A stretch of DNA of 64,000 nt from Serinus canaria (GCF_022539315.1 NC_066327.1:17165834-17229833); one strand, 5' to 3'; counted from the first letter of the stretch, positions 23,731-36,200 are shown. Translations and numbers: made by a program. The notes: generated by a model not told the origin, from the letters alone.

Positions 23731-24152
23731 GGGGATCTGCCCTGGCAGGGTGGCAGAGCTGTGGGGCTGTGACATGGTGACATGGCACCATGCCCATGGC
23801 CCATCTCTGGGGGGGCAGGAGACCCAAGTACCTTCACAGGAGTGGGGGATGGAAGTGCTGGGATGGGGAGGAGAGGGAATATGGATTTCATTGACAGGAG
23901 CTGCTCCCTCTGGCAGAGCCCTGGCTCGGGCCAAGCCGGCCCTTCCCCAGCTCCAGACAGGGCTCAGCCCTTCCTGCCGTTCCTGGGGCAGAGTCCAGGG
24001 GCCGTGCTGGGAGCCAGGGGAGGAGGGAGGGTCACTCTGCTACACTGACCACTGCTCTAACACATCCACAAGGCTTGGCAGGCTCCAGCACGGCATCATC
24101 GCCTTACAGGGCTTGGGTACTAAAACAAACCAAGAGAGAAAGAGTTTACAGC

Positions 24153-24160
24153 TATGTACA
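24153..24160 (-). promoter_or_regulatory. Pumilio-type element TGTACATA
   Basis: The second TGTANATA match in the predicted SPRY4 3' UTR. By rough expectation about 0.2 would occur by chance in 3.5 kb of even composition, so two are mildly notable. Confidence 0.35.
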
Positions 24161-24746
24161 GTGAGGGGGAGACCAGCTGGGAGGGCTGGGCTATGTCCAG
24201 GAGTGTAGACTGGCACGGTGGCCACCATTCCATGGTGCCTTTGCTCACGAGGACCATGCAGCCAAGCCATGGGCTCTGCCAGGGCAGGATTTCAGCACAG
24301 GTTCCCAGGAACAGCCAGGGCAGGGGGTCAGAAAGGCAAAGCAGCCGTGGGTGGAGGCCATTTGGACATGTGTGGTCCCAGCAGGGGAGGGCAGCAGGTA
24401 AATGCCTCTCCTGCTGGCCTTTTCTAGCTTGCTTGTATCTTAGGAAAAGGATTTCTCTTATTAAATACAATATCTTATACATTCAACCAGCAGTTCAGCT
24501 AGTTTGGGGTTGGTTTTCCTGTTATCTTTTCCCCTCCAATTTGTGCAAGATAATAAACACAGCTCTGGATCCCCACCTGCTTCCTGATGCCCACAGACAG
24601 TCAGCATGAGGCTGCCCTATAGGAACTGGTATCTGGTAACAGACATTACATCCTTTTTTCTATGATTCAGCATGTACAAGCTAGCAAATGTTATAAATAG
24701 AAGAGTTGGTTGGTTTTCTTTTTTTTTAACTCCCCCATTCAATAAA

Positions 24747-24754
24747 TATCTACA
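24747..24754 (-). promoter_or_regulatory. Pumilio-type element TGTAGATA
   Basis: A match to the Pumilio recognition element TGTANATA on the SPRY4 sense strand, inside the predicted 3' UTR. A second match exists about 600 nt further along the message. Binding is inferred from the motif only. Confidence 0.35.
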
Positions 24755-26426
24755 ATTCCATTGAGCTAAACCCCAGGCCATCCAGCTGAGCTGAATTCTG
24801 CAACCCAAAGACACCAGAGTCCCACCAGGGTGCTCCTGCCAGCCCCTACCCAGGCCAAGGGGATTCCTGGAAATGCTACATGAGCTCTGCCTATTGCTTG
24901 TCTAATTAGAGATGACATTTCACTGTCACTGCTGTGCATTTACTGAGGAAATCTCCTCTAATTAAAAACACCAAGAGAGACTAGGTCAGTTTTCTGCATG
25001 CAACAAGTACCTACCTCCTCATTAGAGTGTTGCATGTTTGGACCAAGATTCTTGTCTAGCACCTTGTAGTTGTCAAGAGAGAGGGGTCACAGCATCCTTG
25101 GGGAAGGAAGAACCAGCCCCAGGAGGAGGGCAGGGACAGAGCCAATGTTTGTGCGCTGAAAACCACGGGCCCGCTCGTTAGCTGCACTCTCTTCCTTCCC
25201 CTGGCTTTCCCTAGTGTGTGTTAACACTAAAATAAACACTACAAGCATTCTCTACATTTAAAAAGACACTTTTGTACAGAAGAGGCAAAAGTCAAACAGC
25301 AGCAATAGGGGTGAGGGAATGTCCTGTACTTCAAGCAAATGCCATTCACCCCCAAGACAAAAACAAATCTTAATATCTAATGAGCAAAGAAGAGCTTGTT
25401 CCAGGAGGGGAGGTACTGGATTGAGACCCCTAGAAAAATACATCTGTGTGCATCGTACACTTAGGTTTGTGGGACTTCTTACCAGAGCTTAAGAGGTTTA
25501 CTGGACCAAACCCTGCTCGTCTTTCCTTTGTGGCTCGAGTTGCATCCCCTGTGCTCTGGGAGTGAGCTGGGCTGGGGGAACGGGATCAGCCACCTTCCTC
25601 CTGCACAGGGGCTGCTCTGCTGAGGCAAAACTCATATTCCATCGGGTGAAACCTGATGCCAAGCATCAGCTTACAGGCAGGAGGACCCGGTGTTGATACA
25701 ACTGCCTGAACGCATCCTGCTGCCATTCCTCCTGGGAGGAGCAGCCCTGCTACCATCTTGCTTTAGAAAGAGGGTCCAAACCAGTGGGGTCGGGTGGGAT
25801 ACGCCCAAAGGGCAGAAGACCCATCCACAAATGAAATGTAGCTTCATTTCTGGTCCAAAAATCTTTGAGGGACACAGAAAGCTTTAGAGAGACACATACT
25901 TTGTGTGCAACCAGCCCTTGGAGTGGTGTCTAGGAGGGAAGGAGGGTGGAGGGAGTTCCCCCATCGCCTTCAGCAGGCTGCTGGGAGCGAGCTGGGGTTT
26001 GGAAGGAGACAGGAAGCAAGTAGCCCGCCCTGAATCTGAATTCAAAGCAGCTTTTTGCAGCTGGGAATGGGGATTGGCTGTGAGGTGGTGCCTGCCAAGC
26101 GAGCAGTTAATGGTTCCTGTGGTGTGCAGGCCTGGTGAGCAGCCGTCCCTCCGAGCTGGGAGTTTTTCAGCAGCTGTACTTCATGATGTACATGGGTTTG
26201 CAGCCTTCGCTCTGCATTATTAACATTCCTCCTTTGGCCCCATCTATTTCAACTGCGACCAGTTCCAAAAACCCTGAATAACCCAAAGTGCTTCAGTTTG
26301 TGGAAACAGTTGCTTCTGCTTTCTCCGAAGGCAAGAGGCCGGCGCTCTCCTCAGAACACAGGTTATTAAAAAGAGCCAACACCCCCTGCTCCACGGAGCA
26401 TCCTCCCATCTCCTCCTCCCAAACCA

Positions 26427-27320
26427 TTAAAAGGGCTTTTCTGCCCCTTTGCTCTCGGGCAATGCCTTGCAAATGACACTGTTTGTGTTTTTGCATCTGC
26501 ATCCGGGCCGGCTCACTTGGTCGTAGCATCTCTGGCTCAGCTTGACGCAGCCGGTGGCCGGCAGGTAGCAGAGCAGGCAGGGCAGCACCAGGGACAGGGC
26601 GCTCATGAAGGACCAGCGGGCGCAGCAGTTGGACTGGGAGCAGGAGCAGGGGTGGTCGGCGCACGTGCCCTCGTCGTCCTCGTTGGTGCAGTGGTAGAAG
26701 ACGCCCTTGACCAGGCACATGCAGGTGGAGTAGTTGACCAGGTTCTGCGCCGAGCACAGACACTCCTGGTTGCACACCCAGCACGAGGGCAGAGTCCGGG
26801 GCAGGGCACACTCCTTGCACTTGCATTTCCCGCAGGCCTCGCACAGCAGGAAGTGCTTGTCCAGCTCCTGGGACACGGGGCCCTTCAGGTCCAGGGGCTT
26901 GCAGTTGATCACCTTGGGCTGGATGCGAACGGCGCGGGGGGACGATTGCTCCGCCACGGGCACCGGGGCCATGTGGTCCAGGAGCCTTTGGTCTGAGGAT
27001 GTGCTGCTGCTGCTGCTGATGGAGCTGGGGCGCCCGCTGAAGGAGATCCAGGGGTGGGTGACATCCTGCTCGCAGCGCTGCGGGTGCTGGCCGGCCGAGC
27101 CCGGCTCGTGGGGGGCCCGGGGCCGCTTCTGGGCCGGCGGCTGGGAGGCGCCGGGGTTGTCGGTGTAGTCGTTCTCCAGGTGGGTGCTCTTCATCTGGTC
27201 GATGGGCAGGATGGTCAGTGGGTGCTGCAGCCGCCCGTAGGGGATCCGGCCGTCCAGCAAGGGCTGCACCATCACAGAGTTGGGGACAACGGTGATGTTG
27301 TGAGGGATCCGGGGCTCCAT
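26427..27320 (-). CDS. SPRY4: Sprouty homolog 4, complete coding region in one exon
   Basis: This encodes a 297-residue protein that I recognise as SPRY4 (human form 299 residues), an induced cytoplasmic/membrane-associated inhibitor of FGF and other receptor tyrosine kinase signalling through Ras-Raf-ERK. Seen in the sequence: an N-terminal block with HPLTILPIDQ (residues 33-42); the Sprouty tyrosine motif ENDYTDNP with Tyr52 (family knowledge: phosphorylated, SH2/CBL-type docking); a serine-rich stretch (about 99-109); SPRAVRIQPK (127-136); and the cysteine-rich Sprouty domain from Cys160 (CEACGKCKCKEC) to about Cys284, ending in KPF. The start is the ATG at 27,320, chosen because it matches the family N-terminus and follows a splice acceptor by 46 nt. 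Its context has T at -3 and G at +4, so it is only moderate. The stop is TAA at 26,427-26,429. There are no frameshifts or missing key cysteines. The fit to SPRY4 rather than SPRY1-3 is strong throughout. Confidence 0.97.
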   Translation of the reverse strand: MEPRIPHNITVVPNSVMVQPLLDGRIPYGRLQHPLTILPIDQMKSTHLENDYTDNPGASQPPAQKRPRAPHEPGSAGQHPQRCEQDVTHPWISFSGRPSSISSSSSTSSDQRLLDHMAPVPVAEQSSPRAVRIQPKVINCKPLDLKGPVSQELDKHFLLCEACGKCKCKECALPRTLPSCWVCNQECLCSAQNLVNYSTCMCLVKGVFYHCTNEDDEGTCADHPCSCSQSNCCARWSFMSALSLVLPCLLCYLPATGCVKLSQRCYDQVSRPGCRCKNTNSVICKALPESKGAEKPF

Positions 27321-27366
27321 TGAGAAATCACTCCAACTGCTGGGGCAAATTCTGTGCTTAAGTGTC
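27321..27366 (-). other. SPRY4: SPRY4 5' UTR part of coding exon and splice acceptor
   Basis: Read on the minus strand, a long pyrimidine tract (about 27,369-27,415) ends in CTCCCAG, with the AG at 27,368-27,367. This predicts an exon starting at 27,366 and leaves 46 nt of leader before the ATG. Sprouty genes typically carry a non-coding first exon joined to the coding exon, which fits. A second, weaker acceptor (TTGCAG, exon start about 27,434) lies further upstream. The frame before the ATG has no stop within this exon piece. Confidence 0.75.
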
Positions 27367-28218
27367 CTGGGAGAAGGGAAGGAGAAAGAAAAGGGATGGG
27401 GGAAAGAGAGAGAGCGCATTGTTATTGTGGTATCCTGCAATGCCAGCCCAAAAGGGCTCCTTGCTGAGGCTGGTTGTTGTGCTGAAGGTCTTGTAAGGTA
27501 AACTCGTGTCCGAGGGAGGCAGAGCACAAAGTGCCTCACTCCTCCTTTGCTACCGTGGCCATCTACAGCTCTTCCAGCCTTGGGAGGGCTGCAGTCACTG
27601 CAGGCTCCTGGAGAGCTCACTCATGGTTTTACTGAGGGAAAGCACATCTTGGGGCTGCTGGTGTACCTTCACATGTGGTTTTGTCAGCAAGTTTCCTGAA
27701 ACGATTTCTCTAAACTTTGGAGGTTTTCCCCAGCTGACCCTGATCCCTAAAAAACCTGATGCAGGATTGTGGCTTGTGGAAGCACTGGCCTGGTACAAAG
27801 GTGCTTTTGAGCCTGGGGCTGAGCACCTGTCCTTGCTAACCAAGGATCTGCCTGTGTGAGGATGGATTGATTTTGGTGAGGAAGTGTCCCCTCTCCATCA
27901 GGAGCCGCTGGTTCCAGAGGCTCCTTTGTCCCCCCCAGGGGAGGTGGAAGCGCTGGCTCAGCCCCTTGTCTGGTGGCAAAGCAGGGTGGGAGCCAAGGGT
28001 GCAGCTCCCAGGAGAGCAGCCACACGGCCAGGCTGGATCCATCACCTCTCACAGGTAATGAGACACTGGTGCAGCCCGCTAAGTGCACTCATTCTCAGCT
28101 GAAGTGCTGTTTACCAGCCGCTCTGGCTGAGCCCTGGTGCCGCAGTTTCTAATTTCATTGAAAGAGTGCAATTTATCCTGGAGTCAATCCAAAGATTCAG
28201 CAGTGGCGTAGGACAAGA

Positions 28219-28300
28219 AACCACAGGAAGTAACTAAACTTAAATCAAAGAACGGAAACGACTCAGTTCAAATTTAGAAAGTGCACATTGTTTTCTAGTA
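28219..28300. promoter_or_regulatory. Possible intronic enhancer cluster (RUNX, ETS, TCF, AP-1-like)
   Basis: AACCACAGGAAGTAA at 28,219-28,233 juxtaposes a RUNX core (AACCACA) with an ETS core (GGAAGT). Downstream are ATCAAAG (TCF/LEF-like) and CGACTCAG (close to AP-1). ETS and AP-1 inputs would fit an ERK-induced gene. This is a motif reading only. Confidence 0.3.
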
Positions 28301-28526
28301 GATGTGCCATTTCCTCACGGGGTGACCTTTATTCATAAATAATATAATGCTGGAGATCAGTTGAAAGAAGGGGTGAGTAAAGCTTTGGTCGCAGGAGGGG
28401 AAAAGCTGCTGGTATCAAGAAAAAGGAAGTAGTGAACAGCTTAAGGCATTGCCAGTTGTTTGTGTTCAACAAATAAATTAACCTTCTCCAACAGCGTGAA
28501 AGATTTGGACTTGGCAGAGCTGGTTT

Positions 28527-28588
28527 AACAGCTGGGCTCGATGATCCTAAAGGTCTTTTCCAACCTAAATGATTCCGTGATTCTATGG
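28527..28588 (+). mobile_element. CR1 3' end fragment in SPRY4 intron
   Basis: GGGCTCGATGATCCTAAAGG, TCTTTTCCAACCTAAATGAT and TCCGTGATTCTATGG form the extreme CR1 3' end, including its ATTCTATG terminal repeat. It is in sense orientation on the plus strand, opposite to SPRY4. Confidence 0.85.
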
Positions 28589-31500
28589 CTTTTAATATCA
28601 CAGCAGTGGGGAAAAGGAAAGAACTGCATCCAGCTACAGCCCTATAATGCACGGGAAGTGTGTGTGACAGTGTTTGTGCCCTTCTGCGAGAGCACATCTC
28701 CCCTAAAACAAACACGGCACCGCAAAAACGGGAGCGAGAACTGATCCCGCATCCTTGGAAGAAGAGAGGGAAGCCCATTTTTACCCCCTGAGAAATGCCA
28801 CCAGAGTCCACTCTTGCGGTTGTGAATCGCTGCTTTGATGGATCACTTGGCGTTGGGGGTTGGAGCAGTGCCAGTGCTCCCGGGATCGGTGCGAGGGCGG
28901 GCGGGCTCGGCACAAGGGGAGCTGGGCAGGGCGGCACAAGCCGGGTCCGGCCCCGCATCCGCCCCTCTGTGCCCTGCACGCCAGCAGGAAGAAATGCTTT
29001 ATTAGCACTAATGATCTTTATTGTCATGCAGCCCTTATGCTGCTGCTCTTCCCCAGCTGAAATTCTCTGCTGGGTCTTAGCCATTCATTTGGATTTTTTT
29101 TTTATTTCATTATTCATAGCTCATTGACATCCTGACTGGAGGAACAAGAGGGTTTATAAAGCATCTCTTCCTAGTTACTGTATGTAAAAAACAAAGAGAA
29201 GCAATGATTCTGACAACTCTGGTGCATGCAGAGGGAAAAGAACTTGATTTTCTTTTGTGTATCAGAATCCAGTGTCATGATATAAAAAGTATTTGCTGCA
29301 AGTCAGAGTTTAGCAAAATCATCAGTTCTCTGGAGGCTGTGTGTTACATTTGCAGGGAGACTTTGATTCCACTGGGTTTTTTTGGTGTTTTTTTTTTAAG
29401 GAGAGAGATGCAGCTGTTTTGGTTGCCAAGAGTAAGTGCAGCAGAGCTGATCTTAGATGGAAGGTAGCTGGAGGAAATGGTGGCAGTGCTGCAGGGTGCT
29501 CCAGCCTGTCTGCTCCTCCTCACCCTGCCCTCGTGGCCTCCCCAGGGCTCCCTGCCCACCCCACTTGGTGCCAGCTCTCAGGAATCTGCTCTGTTCACCA
29601 GACTTCCCCTGGATCCAGGGAGAGCCATTTGTTTTAGGGTGGCCTGTGTGGCAGCAGGGTGTGGAGCAGAGCTGCTCAGCCCTGCCTAGCACCAGCCCTG
29701 GTGCTGCCCGTGCCCAGGGTGGCACCGAGGGTGTTCTGCATCACTGGTGGCAGTGTGGGAGTCCCTGGAGGTGGCACTCAGGCTTTGCATTCACTCTGCA
29801 GTGCCCAGCCTGCCATGAGCCAGGGCCAGTGATGCCATCACACAGAAATGGTGTCACCAGATGAATTTGGGGAAGGATTAGAGCCAGGCCATTCCTCAAA
29901 CACCCCTGAGCACAGATGGGGTCTCAGGCAGGCAGATGTTAAAGATGGCTTATCTGAGATGATGCTAATCAAGATTTCAGTTAATTACCACAGAAGGGAG
30001 AGGGACCCTGGACTAGACACCACACATCAGGAGAGTTAGGGATAAAAGCTTTTCTTCCTCTTTTTTCACTGTAGTACAGTTTCAAATTGTCTTTTTAATA
30101 GACAAACTATTTCTGCAGGACAAGGGGAAGGGAAGCCTGGCAAGGTGAACTCAAAGATATCTGGGCACAGGATCTGCTTGGATAAAACCTGTGGAGGGGA
30201 AACAGCCAGACAAGACCCAGCTCTCCCCATTCTTAGACCCCTGCTCTGGCCACAGTGTCTCTCTGGCTCCATCAAGATCACATTTAGACCACCACAGATG
30301 TGTACCCTGACAGGGTTTGGTGCTTGGACACCTGGTCCTTCACTCTCTGCCCTGCCCTCTCTCCTGAGCAGAAGTTTCTGCAGTTAACTGCTCTCCCCCT
30401 TCACGCTGCTCTTAACAGACAAATGTTTCTGATATTTGTGGAATTTTCCAAGGACCACGACTCCATTGCTGCTGGCCTTGTCACCAGAAGTTCCAGCAGT
30501 GCAGTGACATTGCTGGTGACAGATCCAGGTCAAGCCCCTCGAGTGCTGAATGGGATGAGCTGGGTGCTGCTCACCCTGCAGGGGCTCCTCTCCCCTGGGC
30601 TCTGCCCACCACAGCCAGGGCACTGCTCCATGCTGGAGCTGCTCCAGGGTGTGTCTGTGTGCTGTGGGCACCTTTCCCTCAGCTGTGTGTCTGTCCCAGG
30701 ACAGGGCAGCTGCCAGGGAAGGGCCCTGGGCAGCTGTGCAGGCACACAGTGCTCCTGGCAGAGCAATGCAGCCCAGCCCTGGGCTCAGGGATTTCTGCTG
30801 GGGCAGAAGGAAAGCATGAGCCAGAGTGCTCCTGTGGAGGGTCCCAGGCTGGGATGTGCCTGCCTGGACACCTGGAGGGGCCTTGTGACCTCCCTGGAGG
30901 ACCCTCCAAGACACCACAGCTGGACCTTTTCTGGTTGCTGTGCCCCCAGAGGCAGGGCAGCATTTCCTTCACCTCCCCCCAAACCCCAGCACACAGGTGG
31001 GGTGTTTGCTCACAAGGACAACGCTGCCTTCAGCAGCAACACTGGCACCCTATAAACTGGATTTATAAAGCTTATCCCAGCCAGATCCCAAATCAAAATT
31101 AGTGTTTGGGGTAACCTGGCACCCTGAAAGAGGACAAGAGCTGAGGGGTGCAACCTTAGGGATCTTTGTTGTCCACTGCACTAACCCTGATTGTAAATTG
31201 CATTTCAATTGAGGAAAAAAAGCCATAGAGTACACAAAATTAATTCATTTTTGATCACAGGTAATTACAGATGTCTTAGAGCATTAACACAGGCACAAAT
31301 TGACTGTACAGATAATTTTCTTAAAGTAGACAACAGGAAGAAAAATTCATGACTGTCTTCTTATACAGGGAGCTTTTCATTCTTTAGAGGCAAACAATGA
31401 GGTTCTTTTCAAGGCAGCAAACTCCCATGAAGAGAAAAATTTCTCTTCCCCCATGACTGTACAGTCACTCACCACATACAATTTTCAAGTCAAAATATAC

Positions 31501-32739
31501 TTCCTTCCAAGGGAGTAAAATTGGACTCCAAGTTCATACACGTGTTGCAGTGTTTGTTCCATCTCCTCATCAAGATATGGCCAATTTAAAATTACTGTTG
31601 TACTGGGTAATTGCAGGTCCTAAAGTTGTAGGAAACCAACTGTTATTGTAAAGTGTTTTGGTATTATTTCAGACTCAAAAGTTTTGTAGGGTTTTGAAAG
31701 TAGATGAAATTAAAACAAAAGGCATTTTATGTTTTAGTAGGATTTTGGATTTGCCTACTTCATTTTGTCCTTGTAGGCAGTTCCATGAGAAAGCAAACCC
31801 TCAGGAAAATTCATTCTCATTAATTTCTTCAGAACAAGTTTTGAAAGAATAAGGTTCTAATATCTTTATTTTCAGAGTGGAGTTGGACAACAGATCTTCC
31901 AGTAACTGAAAAAGAAAATGGATCTTGACTTAAAAACCCAGTGAGTGCAGAAATAGCTAATGTTCATAACTATCTGAGTCACCCACTTATAATTTTAATA
32001 AGCTCTTTCTCACATGTTTAACAATATTCTAGATGTTTGTGGTAATAAAAAAATAACGAGAGTAAGGGACTTAAGTCCAGAGGAGGGTCCTGTGTGGAAG
32101 CAATCCTGGGCAACCCAGGGCTGCCACCCCCCAGGGCAGCCAGAAGGAAAATGGGAAAAGCTTCCCTGAGCTCCTCCTCGGCAGCCAGCATCAGGTACAG
32201 GGTCCCACAGTTTTGCCCAACCCTTTTGGGACACAAGAAATGTCTAAAGGGAATTCAAATGTCACAGAAAGCCAAAAAGGCCCAGATGTGCTGTTTGGGT
32301 GTGTTTGCTGAGAGACCCCAGAGTGGGCAGGGCAGTGATGCAGCCACCAAACCCCTTCTGTCCTGGTGCTCCAGACCAGGGACCACTTATCTCTCTCTAA
32401 TTAATTACACCTTAATTGCACCTCAGGAACAGCCTGGCCCTTCTGCTGTGTCTGACAGCCCCAGGGGCAGGAGGAGCCTCGGCAAACCCAGATTTCTCCT
32501 GGGGCTGCTGGCACTGGATTGTCCCCTCCTTGTCCTGGGACACCTCTGGTGGCTCCTTTCTGGAGCCTGGCCTGTGCCCTGGAACATCAGGGAGTCGGAC
32601 CCTCCAGAGGTGCCAGGCTGCCCTTTGCCAGGGGCTGGGGGCCACCTCCAGGACCATGACATAGATTGTACATCTTAGAAATGGAAATCCATAAGGGGAA
32701 TGGGGAGCACTGTGCACAACGAGCCACCTTCTTATTTTG

Positions 32740-32785
32740 GGATTGTTGGGGTGGGAAAACACCTTCAGGATGGTCAAGTCCAGCT
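32740..32785 (-). mobile_element. Possible short CR1 fragment
   Basis: TTGGGATTGTTGGGGTGGGA followed by AACACCTTCAGGATGGTCAAGTCCA resembles the reversed CR1 tail. Very short and diverged. Confidence 0.45.
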
Positions 32786-33077
32786 GTAAATGGAATAAAG
32801 AAAATCTGATGCTTCAACATGAATTTATGAATTTTCAATCTCAGGTTTCCAAGAATTTCCCAAGTGTTGAAGCATCACAATCTTCTGTGAAGAAGGGATG
32901 GAGAAATTGCCAGGGACTGATGAAAGGCTGAGCCTTGCACTGGGACAGGGTAAGAGCTGAGCTGCTCATTTGGGGATCTGCTTTGGGTCAGAGCAGACAG
33001 CTCTGAATCCTGGCACCTACAGAGGGATCCCACCTGCTCCTGGGCACTGATACTGGACCTGGGCTAGATTCAATTTT

Positions 33078-33285
33078 AGGAAGGAATTGTTCCCTGGCAG
33101 GGTGTGAGGCCCTGGCACAGGGTGCCAGAGCAGCTGGGGCTGCCCCTGGATCCCTGGCAGTGCCCAAGGCCAGGCTGGACACTGGGGCCGGGAGCACCTG
33201 GGACAGTGGGAGGTGTCCCTGCCATGGCAGGGGTGGCACTGGGTGGGATTTAGGGCCCCTCCCATCCCAAACCAGTTTGTGACTC
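33078..33285 (+). mobile_element. CR1 LINE fragment in SPRY4 intron
   Basis: AGGAAGGAATTGTTCCCTGG, GGCCCTGGCACAGGGTGCC, CCAAGGCCAGGCTGGACACT and TCCCTGCCATGGCAGGGGTG are in CR1 sense order. The end, CCCATCCCAAACCAG, is the usual CR1 terminus. Confidence 0.85.
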
Positions 33286-36200
33286 CATTACCAATGCAAA
33301 AGTTGAATTAGTCTCTGGCAGAGCTGTGACAGTCACTCAGTGGCACACAGGCAGCAACAGTTGCAGTAAATGCACTGCAGAAAATGGTTTATTTGCTTTG
33401 CTGTCTGGGACACACGAATTTCTGAGAATACAGTGCAAGAGGAAGAAAACAAGAAAAGCATAGAATATTTAGACTTAATACAGGAAATGACCATAACTGA
33501 AAGCAACACATTGGAAGCAGTGTCATGCCAGGGGTGGGCAGGGACATTTCCAGGCCTGTGCCAGGCAGCACAGCTCAGGATCGATGGCAACCAGTGCCAA
33601 ATCTGACCTGTCACCACCAGTCTGTCTCCTCTGGTGGCTTGGCTAAAAAGCATTTTTTGGTTAAAAAGCTCCTCTGGAAGTGTCGGGCAGAGCTGCCCCT
33701 GAGCACTGGGCAGGGCAGGGTCCCCCTGAGTGATCAATAAAGGATTTGCTCCCCAGGGCCCAGCAGAGGAGGAGCTGGAGGCAAGGGAACAAATTCTGCC
33801 CCTGCCTTTGTTTGGCATTAAGGACATCCTCTTGTCCAGGCCTGCCAGCAGTGACAAGGGACACTCTGCTCCTGGTGCAAGCCAAAGGGTCCAATTAAAG
33901 CTTTTAATGAGGAAGACTACTCTCAGAGGTAGTTAAAGGAGACCTTGCAGCAAGCACATGTTTTTAATGTGGGATTAAGAATAATTCATAAGGTTGGAGT
34001 TCATTAAGGCTGAGTTTGGCTGTCTGGGTTCTGAGTCGAGCTGTAAATGCTTCAAAAAAAGGGAAAAAAATGTTTTTTTCCCCTAAAGTGTGTATTAATA
34101 TTAACAAAATATTGACATTCATTCTTTTTGTTCCCCTCCTCAGCAGCCTTATCTAGCTAAGTCCAGCTAGAATCTTCTCTACAAGTAATAAGGCAGCAAA
34201 AAATTTAGAAAGCTTATTAGGGAAACCTGCCATTTTTAAAACGAGACACGAAATTCTTGCCAGAGTGTGGAAATTCAGGAGCTGGGAAATGAGACCTGTA
34301 GACTTCCAAGAAGCTGTCTCTGTCCAGCTAAAGTCTGTTCCTATGGTGCGAGTGAATAAAGCACATTTTGGCCCACTAGCATTCAGATCTCTGGACTTGG
34401 ATTTCTCAGTCAGAGCCTTCTACTGGACAAAAACATTTATTTTAAGGGCAGAAAACCAAGCTCAGATATGATCTATTAAGCTAATGGTACTAAATGATAA
34501 CCCTGTTGGAAGGATTGGACATTTTCTTGGGGGAATACATTGTATGGCATTGAAAAAGGTTTAAAAAAATAACACTTGTGCAACTGTTTGCCTGCAAAAA
34601 CACAGCTTTTACTACTGGGCTGAGCTGGGAAGTTATATAGCAATATGATTAATGAATTTTTTTCCTTCACATTTAATTTTATGAAAACTGTCAGAACTGG
34701 TAATTAAGTATTGCTGTAGTGTTGTAAGTGATGTGAATTTTATTTCACCGAAGCCTGAGAACAGAATTTATTTTTTTTGGGGGGGGGGGGTAGGAGTTGT
34801 TTTTTGAGATGTTGCATTCCCCAGTCTGGTTTGGGAATTAATCATGATTCCAGGAAAACAGCTTTTGTTTTGCTGTTTCAGGAGGAGAACAAATAATTTC
34901 TCCCCTGCACATACCTCATAGAGAATTTCGAAAGGACTGCAGTATTCAGAAATGGTCCTTTTAATTTTATAATCCCAACATAGAGTCTCTTCCAGCAAGG
35001 GAAAACACAGCAGCCCATGGAAAAGGGCACATTTATCAACGAGACATCCCCAGTGGGGTTCCAATAACTGAGAACAACCCCTCCTCCTGCTATCATTCAT
35101 TTTTATATGGACAAGGGGGAAGCCAGTCATCAGGATCATTGTGATTCCGTGCACAAATTGGAGCTTGATTCTTTAACCCAAAATAAAGGCAGAGAGGGGA
35201 AGCTGTAATATTGGGAAAGCTGAGTTCCTCTTTACCTAATTAAACAGCAATTTCTTGCCATGCTGTCCCCTTGGCATGGTGTGGAGGAAAGGCAGCAGCT
35301 GGAGAAGTTTTAAAGAATCTAGAACGTGCCTTTTCCACTCTGGATTATGCAGGGATGCTTTTCCTTTTCTCTTTCGTTCTCTCCTTCACCCTTTAAAGAA
35401 AAACTTGGGGCTACAAAAGACTTGAATGAAGGAATCAGACCCTTGGTAACTGGAGGAGAAAGAGGGAAGCCTTTTCCCCCGTGATATTCCTTTGCAGTGC
35501 CATTTCCAAGGTCTGCATTCCCAGTCCTGCTTTCCCCTAAGACCTTTGTGCCTTTTATATGCCCCTTTCTGCTTTTTCCATTCCCCTCCTGATAATGAAT
35601 TTTCAGAACATGTCGTCTCCAGGCTTGTCTTTCTCCTGTGACGCCAGGACTGGTACCAGAAAATAAAATCCTGGCTTATCTTTGCTACGCAGTTGGTAGA
35701 AAGGAGCAGCCAGCACAGGTTTTTCCTCCATACATAAAATATTTCGTGTATTAGATGAAGTTATTCCAGGTACACATTTTTATTACTCATCTAGCCTTTA
35801 AAATACAGCATCCATCCAGATTTAAAACAAGTGTACAGCAAGACAGGGAAGAACAGTGATGGAATAAGGCACTGAGGCCAAAAAAATGAAAAAAAGGCTT
35901 GTATGAAATAAAATGCTGAGGAGCAAAGGTCATGCAGGAAAGGTCTGACACATGAGTGGCTGATTTTGAAGTGTCCTATTATGGAGACAGCTAAAAACTA
36001 CTTGACACTCACAAGACAGGGCTTTGGAAAAGAGAGGAAATGCGGATAATCCATTCCACAGCAAGAAAGACCCAATTCTGACTTGTCAGCCCAGGTGACC
36101 GTGTATTTATGCTCCTTTTCTGGGAAGGAAGGAGGGATGAAGGAGAAGACATCCCATCAGCAGAAAAAAGCCACTTATTCTGCTGTAAAAGCCTGCAAAC

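Larger units (their letters stand above)
22950..26426 (-). other. SPRY4: SPRY4 3' UTR (3' end approximate)
   Basis: About 3.5 kb downstream of the stop codon has no ORF of interest and ends in a very AU-rich block (about 22,940-23,170 on the minus strand) with ATTTA elements, resembling the end of the long mammalian SPRY4 3' UTR as I remember it. No canonical AATAAA is seen on the minus strand there. The variants TATAAA and AATATA occur at about 23,023-23,048 and are my best guess for the cleavage signal. The length is in line with the long 3' UTR of mammalian SPRY4. Confidence 0.55.
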
